In this document: in pieces, positions 14,425 through 20,491 of the stretch
Numbering within the stretch: the stretch's first letter is position 1
Layout: the number at the start of each line of letters is the position of its first letter
Assembly (NCBI GenBank): GCA_004558535.1
Contig: SFCP01000020.1
Span: 1-20,491, forward strand
Origin: Bacteroidales bacterium
Lineage (GTDB): Bacteria > Bacteroidota > Bacteroidia > Bacteroidales > Bacteroidaceae
Length of the DNA stretch: 20,491 nucleotides
Direction: 5' to 3'
Translations under genes and position numbers: made by a program
Notes under the pieces: model-generated
What the model saw: only the letters and a program-made list of their open reading frames with translations
Database searches by the model: none
What the model was told of the DNA's origin: nothing

Positions 14425-15141
14425 ATGACTAAACTAAGTGTCAATATCAACAAGATAGCCACACTCCGCAACGCCCGCGGCGGAAATATGCCCAACGTAG
14501 TGCAGGCTGCCCGCGACTGCGAGCGATTCGGAGCACAAGGTATCACGGTACATCCGCGGCCGGACGAAAGGCATATCCGCTATGCTGATGTGCGAGAACT
14601 GAAACCGGTACTCTGCACCGAATTCAACATCGAGGGATTTCCCTGTAAGGAATTTTGCGAACTGGTCTGCGAAGTACTACCTACGCAAGTAACCCTGGTG
14701 CCCGACCTGCCGGGACAACTGACCTCGGACCACGGATGGGACACCGTGCAGCAACGCGCTTTCCTGACCGATGTCGTACAGATGTTCCACGAAAAAGGCA
14801 TCCGCACCTCGCTGTTCATTTCCCCCGAAGTGCGGATGGTGGAGGGTGCCAAGGAGACCGGCACCGACCGGGTCGAACTCTACACCGCCGCCTACGCCGA
14901 AGCCTGCGAGCAGGGACGGTTTGAGCAAGGCATCCAGCCCTATGTCGAAGCTGCCAAGGCCTGCCGCGAAGCAGGACTGGGCCTCAACGCCGGCCACGAC
15001 CTCAGCTTGAAGAACCTGCCGTACTTCCACCAGCAAATTCCCTGGACAGACGAAGTCAGCATCGGGCACGCGCTGATTTGCGACGCCCTCTATCTGGGAC
15101 TTCCCGAGACGATTGCACGATACCTGCAATGCCTCGTATGA
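14425..15141 (+). CDS. pdxJ: Pyridoxine 5'-phosphate synthase
   Basis: 238 aa, TIM-barrel enzyme that condenses deoxyxylulose phosphate and aminoacetone phosphate in vitamin B6 synthesis. Visible family blocks: LSVNINKIATLRNARGGN (4-21), the phosphate-binding HPRPDERHIRYADV, EFNIEG, VTLVPD (the catalytic-Glu region is altered in detail), TSLFISPE, VELYTAAYAE, GLNAGHDLSLKNLP and EVSIGHALI at the end. The frame is open upstream, but the domain begins at this ATG, so the 50 upstream codons are leader. Divergent from nadK; the DJ-1 family gene follows 37 bp after the stop. Confidence 0.96.
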   Translation: MTKLSVNINKIATLRNARGGNMPNVVQAARDCERFGAQGITVHPRPDERHIRYADVRELKPVLCTEFNIEGFPCKEFCELVCEVLPTQVTLVPDLPGQLTSDHGWDTVQQRAFLTDVVQMFHEKGIRTSLFISPEVRMVEGAKETGTDRVELYTAAYAEACEQGRFEQGIQPYVEAAKACREAGLGLNAGHDLSLKNLPYFHQQIPWTDEVSIGHALICDALYLGLPETIARYLQCLV

Positions 15142-15178
15142 ACGAAACAGCACTTACAGAACACCATCTACTCCAAAT

Positions 15179-15721
15179 ATGATACATATACTTTTGGCAA
15201 CCGGTTTCGAAGAGATTGAAGCCGTCACCACCATCGACATCCTGCGCCGCTGCGGCTTGGAAGTGCAAACCATCAGCGTCACAGGCACACGCTTGATACG
15301 CGGAGCACACGGCATACCCATCATGGCCGACGGATTATTCCGCAAGAACATCATGGACCAGTCCGAATGCGTGATACTGCCCGGCGGTATGCCCGGCACC
15401 AACAACCTGTGGGCGAGCGACGGCATGAAGCGCAATCTCATCACCCTCCACGGAAAGCAGACGCTGATTGCTGCCATTTGCGCCGCACCTATCATTCTGG
15501 GCCGACTGGGCCTGCTCTACGACCGCCGTGCTACCTGTTACCCCGGATTCGAGGAGGAACTCGAAGGCTCCTACCCCACTCCGGAAATGGTCGTCGAGGA
15601 CGGACACATCATTACCGGCCGCGGCCCCGGCGCTGCCGCCGAGTTTGCTTTCGCCATCGCGGGCCGCTTTGTGGCGCCCCACGTCATCCGGCAGCTCCGC
15701 GAGGACATGATTCTGAATTAG
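15179..15721 (+). CDS. DJ-1/PfpI family protein
   Basis: 180 aa. Flavodoxin-like DJ-1 fold: ILLATGFEEIEAV (4-16; E14 corresponds to the conserved Glu of DJ-1), the CVILPGGMPG strand-turn (64-73), and the nucleophile elbow AAICAAP with C101. These are the residues of the DJ-1/YajL branch, linked in other bacteria to protein or metabolite deglycase and chaperone claims that are debated. The ATG at 15179 begins the first strand; an upstream in-frame start at 15113 would overlap pdxJ. It sits in a plus-strand run with pdxJ and recG. The precise role is unknown. Confidence 0.9.
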   Translation: MIHILLATGFEEIEAVTTIDILRRCGLEVQTISVTGTRLIRGAHGIPIMADGLFRKNIMDQSECVILPGGMPGTNNLWASDGMKRNLITLHGKQTLIAAICAAPIILGRLGLLYDRRATCYPGFEEELEGSYPTPEMVVEDGHIITGRGPGAAAEFAFAIAGRFVAPHVIRQLREDMILN

Positions 15722-15772
15722 TCCGCCAGCGTCGCACGGAAAGAGCTTGTAAATCGATTTATCCGTTCGTCA

Positions 15773-17872
15773 GTGCTTCCTACATTAGACATAAAATATC
15801 TGAAAGGCATAGGTCCCGCACGTGCTTCCCTCCTGAGCAAGGAACTTCAAGTGGAAACCGTGGGGGACTTGCTGCGTATATGCCCCTACAAATACATTGA
15901 CCGCACGGTCATCCACCGTATCTGCGACCTGCGCGAGGAAATGCCCTTCGTACAGCTACGCGGACAGATCCTGGAATTTGAAGAGGAGGGAGCAGGCCGC
16001 AAGTACCGTCTGAAAGCTACCTTTACGGACGGGACGGGCTACGTGGAACTGGTCTGGTTCAACGGCATCAAATATATCCAGAAGTCGCTGAAAGTGGGCA
16101 AGACGTACCTGCTCTTAGGCAAGCCGACCCTCTTCAACCACCGCTTTGCCTTCAGCCATCCCGAAATCGACGATGCCGACAATCCGGCCATCATGGAGCG
16201 GAAGATGCAGGCCCACTATCACACGACGGACAAGATGAAGCGCGCCGGCTTTGCTTCGAAGCAAATGGGCGAAGCCATCTGCACGGCCCTGGCGCAGTTG
16301 CGGCCCGATGCTATTATAGACCCGCTGCCGCCCTACCTGCGCGAAAAGTACGCCCTACCCGATTTGTACCAAGCGCTCTGCGACCTGCACCGGCCGCTCT
16401 CGGCCGAAGCGGTCGGCACAGCCCTGCGCCGTATGAAATTCGAGGAGCTTTTCTTTCTGCAGCTGGACATTCTGCGCCTCGGTCTCAACCGTAAGCGCAC
16501 CACGCAGGGCTTCCCGCTTCGGCGCATCGGCGACCTGTTCAATACGTTCTACCGACAATACCTGCCCTTCCCCCTCACCGAAGCACAGAAGCGGGTCATA
16601 CGCGACATCCACGGCGACCTGCGCAGCGGCCGGCAAATGAACCGTCTGCTCCAGGGCGATGTTGGTTCGGGCAAGACGCTCGTAGCGCTCTTTGCCGCGC
16701 TCATTGCTATCGATAACGGCTATCAGGCTGCCATCATGGCGCCCACGGAGATTTTGGCGGAGCAGCACCTTGTCACCCTGCGCCAATTCTTGCACGACAT
16801 GCCGGGCATCCGCATCGAACTGCTCACGGGCAACGTCAAGGGAAAAGCCCGCCGCACCATCCTCGAGGACACTGAGCGCGGCGAAGTGCACCTCCTGGTG
16901 GGCACGCACGCCCTGATCGAGCCGAAAGTTCGCTTTGCCCGCCTCGGCTTGGCCATTGTCGACGAGCAGCATCGCTTCGGCGTGAAGCAACGGGCCGCCC
17001 TGTGGGAGAAGAGCAGCCCTTGTCCGCCGCACATTCTGGTCATGACGGCCACGCCCATCCCGCGCACTTTGGCCATGACCGTCTACGGCGACCTTGATGT
17101 ATCGGTTATCGACGAACTACCGCCCGGCCGCAAGCCCATCCAGACGGTGCACTACCGCAGTGTGGACCGGCCAAAACTTTTTGCGGGCCTGCTGCACCAA
17201 CTCAATCAGGGACGGCAGGTATACGTCGTCTATCCGCTGATACAGGAGAACGAGAAACTGGATCTGCAGGCTTTGGAACAGGGCTACGTTGCCTTGTCCG
17301 AGGCTTTTCCGCAGTACAAGGTGGGAAAAGTGCACGGCAAGATGCCACCGGCCGAGAAAGATGCTGCCATGGCCGAGTTTGTGGAGGGACGCACCCGCCT
17401 GCTGGTCAGCACCACAGTCATAGAGGTAGGCGTCAATGTGCCCAACGCTTCGGTGATGGTGATAGAAAATGCCGAACGCTTCGGACTGGCACAATTGCAC
17501 CAGCTACGCGGTCGCGTGGGGCGCGGCGCGGCGCAGAGCTACTGCATTCTGATGACGCGCGACGAACTTTCCCAAACCACCCGGCGGCGCATTTCGACGA
17601 TGGTGGAAAGCACCGACGGTTTCGTGATTGCCGAGGAGGATATGCGCCTGCGCGGCCCCGGCGACCTGGAGGGTACTGCGCAGAGCGGCCTGCCCATCCA
17701 TCTGCGCGTGGCCAATATCATCCGCGACGCTGACCTGCTGGCGACCTGCCGCAAGGCCGCTTCCGAAATACTCCGCTTCGACCCGGAGGAAAAGCTACCG
17801 CAGAACGCCTGTATCTGGCAGCACCTGCAGCACCTGAAAAAGCTGCGCGAGAATTTTTCTGGGATTTCATGA
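15773..17872 (+). CDS. recG: ATP-dependent DNA helicase RecG
   Basis: 699 aa, acts on stalled replication forks and Holliday junctions. Order: N-terminal wedge domain with the helix-hairpin start IKYLKGIGPARASLL (7-21) and an OB fold (about 50-130), then helicase lobes with Walker A GDVGSGKT (295-302), DEQH box (397-400), TATPIPRTLAM, TTVIEVGVNVPNA, QLRGRVGRG (577-585) and the RecG-typical MRLRGPGDLEGTAQSG. The length is normal. The start is GTG at 15773, placed so that the wedge domain is complete; it follows the DJ-1 gene by 51 bp and is probably in the same transcript. Confidence 0.96.
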   Translation: MLPTLDIKYLKGIGPARASLLSKELQVETVGDLLRICPYKYIDRTVIHRICDLREEMPFVQLRGQILEFEEEGAGRKYRLKATFTDGTGYVELVWFNGIKYIQKSLKVGKTYLLLGKPTLFNHRFAFSHPEIDDADNPAIMERKMQAHYHTTDKMKRAGFASKQMGEAICTALAQLRPDAIIDPLPPYLREKYALPDLYQALCDLHRPLSAEAVGTALRRMKFEELFFLQLDILRLGLNRKRTTQGFPLRRIGDLFNTFYRQYLPFPLTEAQKRVIRDIHGDLRSGRQMNRLLQGDVGSGKTLVALFAALIAIDNGYQAAIMAPTEILAEQHLVTLRQFLHDMPGIRIELLTGNVKGKARRTILEDTERGEVHLLVGTHALIEPKVRFARLGLAIVDEQHRFGVKQRAALWEKSSPCPPHILVMTATPIPRTLAMTVYGDLDVSVIDELPPGRKPIQTVHYRSVDRPKLFAGLLHQLNQGRQVYVVYPLIQENEKLDLQALEQGYVALSEAFPQYKVGKVHGKMPPAEKDAAMAEFVEGRTRLLVSTTVIEVGVNVPNASVMVIENAERFGLAQLHQLRGRVGRGAAQSYCILMTRDELSQTTRRRISTMVESTDGFVIAEEDMRLRGPGDLEGTAQSGLPIHLRVANIIRDADLLATCRKAASEILRFDPEEKLPQNACIWQHLQHLKKLRENFSGIS

Positions 17873-17873
17873 G

Positions 17874-17905
17874 CGACGATGGCCGGCTTCCGCCGGCCAT
17901 CGTCG
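17874..17905. terminator. Hairpin terminator between convergent recG and MFS gene
   Basis: A 14-bp perfect stem (17874-17887 with 17892-17905) with a 4-base loop TTCC starts 2 bp after the recG stop. There is no strong T tract on either side (TAATATTATAT follows on the plus strand). It is placed to serve both converging genes. Confidence 0.75.
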
Positions 17906-17921
17906 TAATATTATATAGGTA

Positions 17922-17954
17922 CTATAGTTTCTATAGAGACTATAGGGACTATAG
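17922..17954. repeat. 9-bp tandem repeat (CTATAG-containing)
   Basis: CTATAG recurs at 17922, 17931, 17940 and 17949, an exact 9-bp period with variable three-base joints. The stop codon of the MFS gene (17949-17951, minus strand) lies inside the last unit. Confidence 0.85.
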
Positions 17955-19255
17955 AGACTTACTCTTGTCCTTCTCTTGAAAGAGGAAATAGAAGAGCACG
18001 GCCACGACTAAAGCAAAGGCCGAGAAGATGAACCAGGGATATTGCCAATCACCCATGAGGTAGGAGTTTTCTTCCCCGCCGACAGTCACCATCTTCCACG
18101 CACAGAAACGGTCGATGACGGCGCCGGCCGCCAGCGTGCCTATCGTAGCACCCAGTCCGTTGGTCATCAGCATGAACAGGCCCTGCCCCGATGCACGCAT
18201 ATCAGGCGTACATTCGCGATCGACAAACAGACCGCCCGACACATTGAAGAAGTCGAAAGCAACGCCGTAGACTACGCACGACAGGATGAACAGAATGACG
18301 CCCGGGAAGGCGGGATCGCCCAAACCGAAGAAGCCGAAGCGCAGCACCCAGGCCACCATGGCGATGAGCATCACCACCTTGATGCCGTAGCGGCGCAGGA
18401 AAAACGGGATGAGCAGGATGCACAGCGCCTCGGCCATCTGGGACAGCGACACCAACAGCGTAGCATTGTTGGCCGCGAAGCTGTCGGCGTAGGCCGGTTC
18501 GGCGATAAAGTGCGTGATAAAGGGTCCGGCGTAACCGTTGGTTACCTGCAAGGACATACCCAGCAGCATCGAGAACAGGAAGAACAGCGCCATGCGCTTC
18601 TGCTTGAACAGGCGGAAAGCATCCAGCCCCAGCATCTCGCTCAGCTTGCGGCCCGATGTTTTTACCACTTCACACACGGGCAGCGTCAGGCAATAGAGGA
18701 AGAGCGCCACACCCAGCACGCCGCTGACAGCAAACTGCCAATAGGTGTACTGGAACTTGCCGCTCTCTTTGGCCAGCGTGAAGAAAAATTCCCCGCTGTC
18801 GCTGAGACAGGCACAATTGACAAACCACATGGTGGCGATGAAGCCCACAGTGCCGAATACACGGATGGGCGGGAAATGCTTCACCGTGTCCAGGCCGTTG
18901 TTCTTCAGGATGGTATATAGAATGCCACGCTCAGCGTGTAGAGGGCGATGAAGTTCGCCTTGTCGGGCACCGCCTGCGTCGCCCCCATATAGGCCAAGCC
19001 CAGCATCGAGGCGCCCGCTACCAAATGACAGATGCCCAGCAGCAACTGCGGCCGCACATATTTGTCGGCCACGATGCCCATCAGCGTAGGCATAAAGATG
19101 GACACAATACCCTGCAGGGCATAAAACCACGCAATTTCTCCGCCCATACCGCAACGGCCCAGATAGTTGCCCATCGAAGTGAGGTAAGCACCCCACACGG
19201 CAAACTCGAGGAAATTCATCACCGTCAGGCGAAGTTTCAAAGAATTGTTATTCAT
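17949..19255 (-). pseudogene. Nucleoside permease (NupG/XapB-like MFS), frameshifted
   Basis: The N-terminal part (19255-18905, MNNNSLKLRLTVMNFLEFAV to LSVAFY) and the C-terminal part (from YTILKNNGLDTVKHFPPIRV near 18917 down to 17949) are in different frames. NupG-type symporters have FY-MPTIxLSNxVS-YT at exactly this junction; that block of about 11 residues is missing and the frame shifts by one base, as a deletion of about 34 nt would cause. The N-terminal frame then stops at 18905-18907 (FYIPS). Everything else looks intact: DKSKSL end, GIVADKY loop, repeated hydrophobic helices, 12 expected. In other Bacteroidales the family imports nucleosides with protons. It is either a recently broken gene or an assembly error; no older decay is visible. 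Confidence 0.85.
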
Positions 19256-19287
19256 AGAAAGATAGATTTATATGTCAACTTGGAATT

Positions 19288-19328
19288 CCTAATCCCTAAT
19301 TCCTAATTCCTAATTTCTCATTCCTAAT
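19288..19328. repeat. 7-bp tandem repeat (CCTAATT)
   Basis: Units start at 19288, 19295, 19302, 19309, 19316 (degenerate, TCTCATT) and 19323. The stop codon of the thioredoxin-fold gene (19296-19298, minus strand) and its last nine or so codons lie inside the array. Confidence 0.85.
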
Positions 19329-19886
19329 TAAATTCTCCAAAGCGTCCGGCACAAAGGCTTCCTTGTAAGCTGCCACCACGCAGCCGCCGGCATCCACCAC
19401 ATAGATGCGCGGGATGGTCCGTTTGGCAAAGAGGGCATAGACCCGGCGGTCCGGTTCGGGCGCATAGGGCAGCGAAAGTCCCTGCTCGCGCCAGAAGTCT
19501 GCCGCCTCGTCGGCCACCTGTTCGCGTCCGATACACAGGAACGTCACACGGTCGCCCCACTTCAGGTACAGCTCGTTCAGGCGCGGCAATTCGCGGCGGC
19601 AATCCGCACACGCCGTATTGAAGAATACCAGCACCGCCGGCCGTCCTCGCAGCCCGGCATCGCTGACTATCTCGCCACTGCTCAGCCGCACCTGAAAGGG
19701 CGGTACGGTGTCGCCTACAAGCACCACGTCGTTGCCGCCCGTATCCATACTTTCGTTGATGGAGTCGCACGCCATCGGCATCCACGCCAACACACAGGCC
19801 ATCACGCCGTACAGCAGGCGGGCCACTACATCCGCGGGCGTCGCACCTGTCGCCTTTCTTCCGGCATACATCTTGTCAAACTTCAT
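19296..19886 (-). CDS. TlpA-like thioredoxin-fold envelope protein
   Basis: 196 aa. After an N-terminal basic stretch and a hydrophobic segment (about 21-39, VARLLYGVMACVLAWMPM) comes a candidate lipobox with C40, although PMAC is not a canonical sequence. The thioredoxin-like domain covers about 55-185: VGDTVPPFQVRLSSGE, FFNTACADCRREL with CxxC at C93/C96, FLCIGRE, and TIPRIYVVD with the cis-Pro P159. This fits the AhpC/TSA-Redoxin-TlpA group, thiol-disulfide proteins facing the periplasm; the partner is unknown. The last residues RNEKLGIRN are encoded by the 7-bp tandem repeat and probably are not part of the original fold. ATG at 19886 is preceded by a good -7 box. Confidence 0.85.
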   Translation of the reverse strand: MKFDKMYAGRKATGATPADVVARLLYGVMACVLAWMPMACDSINESMDTGGNDVVLVGDTVPPFQVRLSSGEIVSDAGLRGRPAVLVFFNTACADCRRELPRLNELYLKWGDRVTFLCIGREQVADEAADFWREQGLSLPYAPEPDRRVYALFAKRTIPRIYVVDAGGCVVAAYKEAFVPDALENLIRNEKLGIRN

Positions 19887-19966
19887 GGATAGAGTCTATT
19901 AAAAGGATCACGAGAAGAGCAGGCTTCCGGCCTGCGCAGGGGAAAAAGGGTAAGCTTAATCGGATG

Positions 19967-19974
19967 CAAATGTA
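19967..19974 (-). promoter_or_regulatory. Candidate -7 box for the thioredoxin-fold gene
   Basis: Minus-strand TACATTTG matches TAnnTTTG, about 80 bp before the ATG. No TTTG is present at the -33 position. The leader would contain a hairpin GCAGGC-TTCCG-GCCTGC (19919-19935). Confidence 0.5.
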
Positions 19975-20053
19975 TATAAAATCTGCGAAATGACGCGCCG
20001 CCGCGTCCTATTTTGACGTCTCCTGCGGAGGGTTTCCTCCTTTTTGCATGCGA

Positions 20054-20084
20054 CAGCGGGCCGCACGTGTTGTGCGGCCCGCTG
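20054..20084. terminator. Strong GC-rich hairpin
   Basis: CAGCGGGCCGCAC and its exact complement (20054-20066 with 20072-20084) form a 13-bp stem with a 5-base loop. It lies 30 bp after the stop of the minus-strand small gene, as expected for its terminator, but there is no adjacent T tract on the minus strand. Confidence 0.6.
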
Positions 20085-20113
20085 CGATGTTTCACCTTTT
20101 TCGGAGAGATTTA

Positions 20114-20305
20114 TTACTCGCCTTCGTAGGACCAAAGGCTGGAGTTCCAGGCACGACTGCCATCGGAAGCATTGTCATCTTCATACTCCCGCTTGTTGGA
20201 AAGTTGCACGCCATTGCCTTTAACATTGGAGGCCCCCAACATAACGGACTCCTCGGAGTAGAAATTCAAGACTGTGGATTGGGGCGCTGTATAATTCTTT
20301 TTCAT
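20114..20305 (-). CDS. Small Bacteroidales protein, 63 aa
   Basis: Starts MKKNYTAPQSTVLNFYSEESVMLGASN and ends SSLWSYEGE, acidic overall. This layout (MKKxYxxPxxxVxxxxxExxxLxAS, then a polar region and a final aromatic/acidic SLW patch) is common in small uncharacterised Bacteroidales proteins, often found next to surface-protein genes; I know no function. No hydrophobic signal segment is present. The ATG at 20305 is preferred to one at 20347, which lies within the upstream coding region. It begins 19 bp after the stop of the gene at 20325, so the two are probably co-transcribed. Confidence 0.7.
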   Translation of the reverse strand: MKKNYTAPQSTVLNFYSEESVMLGASNVKGNGVQLSNKREYEDDNASDGSRAWNSSLWSYEGE

Positions 20306-20324
20306 GATTTCGTTTGTGAAGGGA

Positions 20325-20491
20325 TTATTTAATGACTTTCTTACCATTGATAATGTAGATACCCTTTTCGGCCTTGCTGACGCGGCGTCCTGTCAAGTCG
20401 TAGATAGCCTGCGGCACGTTGTTGCTGCTTTCCACGCTTTCCACGCCGGTAGCCGTGCCCTTGAACGCAAAGCCTCTGACAGGCTGCGCGC
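20325..20491 (-). CDS. C-terminus of a protein with sorting-like tail (cut by window edge)
   Basis: Only the last 54 residues are present. They end in IYDLTGRRVSKAEKGIYIINGKKVIK, the signature of short C-terminal sorting-like domains in Prevotella/Bacteroides secreted proteins: an IYDLxGRxV strand, a glycine turn, GIYIxNGKK, and a basic end. The preceding GVESVESSNNVPQA linker is typical too. The N-terminal catalytic or binding part is outside the window, so its function cannot be named. Confidence 0.8.
   Translation of the reverse strand, partial: AQPVRGFAFKGTATGVESVESSNNVPQAIYDLTGRRVSKAEKGIYIINGKKVIK

Noticed and set aside
18905..19255. Programmed frameshift in the MFS gene
   Set aside because: A whole conserved block of about 11 residues is missing at the junction, which slippage cannot explain; no slippery heptamer is present.
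1..20491. tRNA, rRNA, transposase or integrase genes
   Set aside because: None recognised on either strand; the repeats in 2779-4383 have no adjoining transposase.

Overview
The window reads as chromosomal DNA of a moderately GC-rich member of the Bacteroidales (Bacteroides/Prevotella-like; the genus cannot be fixed from sequence alone). Pointers are promoter cores of the Bacteroidetes type (TAnnTTTG, in two cases with a TTG/TTTG element 19-20 bp upstream), FISUMP-type repeat domains, short proteins with C-terminal sorting-like tails, a DUF4296 lipoprotein next to lspA, and a long IleS with a Bacteroidetes-type C-terminus.

Layout. (1) 1-2736, minus strand: two tandem paralogous Ser/Thr-kinase genes. 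The complete one (714 aa) is a kinase fused directly to two FISUMP domains; the next copy runs off the left edge. (2) 2779-4383: 1.6 kb without a convincing gene, packed with repeats: three copies of a dispersed hairpin repeat, an inverted pair of nested-palindrome elements with covarying stems, a 17-bp perfect inverted repeat, a 4 x 21-bp tandem array, and a duplicated promoter segment in front of ileS. (3) 4384-10394, plus strand: ileS, a TraR/DksA-like gene with a degenerate zinc finger, a 191-bp nested palindrome, lspA, a DUF4296 lipoprotein and a 64-aa orphan gene, in a tRNA-charging/lipoprotein-maturation neighbourhood. (4) 10518-10829: a 103-aa secreted protein that is little more than a signal peptide plus a sorting-domain-like fold, with its own promoter and a strong terminator. 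(5) 14194-10982, minus strand: nadK, an ABC exporter and guaD, closely spaced; divergent from them pdxJ, a DJ-1/PfpI protein and recG run rightward to 17872. (6) 17949-19886, minus strand: a nucleoside-permease-like MFS gene broken by an apparent deletion of about 34 nt, and a thioredoxin-fold (TlpA-like) envelope protein; the 3' ends of both run into short tandem repeats. (7) 20114-20491, minus strand: a 63-aa Bacteroidales-type small protein and the C-terminus of a larger protein ending in a sorting-like tail.

Most genes are housekeeping (isoleucyl-tRNA, lipoprotein signal peptide processing, NADP and pyridoxal phosphate synthesis, purine salvage, recombination). The unusual parts are the kinase-FISUMP tandem, the repeat-dense 1.6-kb region beside it, the nested palindrome before lspA, and the miniature secreted protein. 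No mobile-element transposase, integrase, CRISPR array, rRNA or tRNA was seen.
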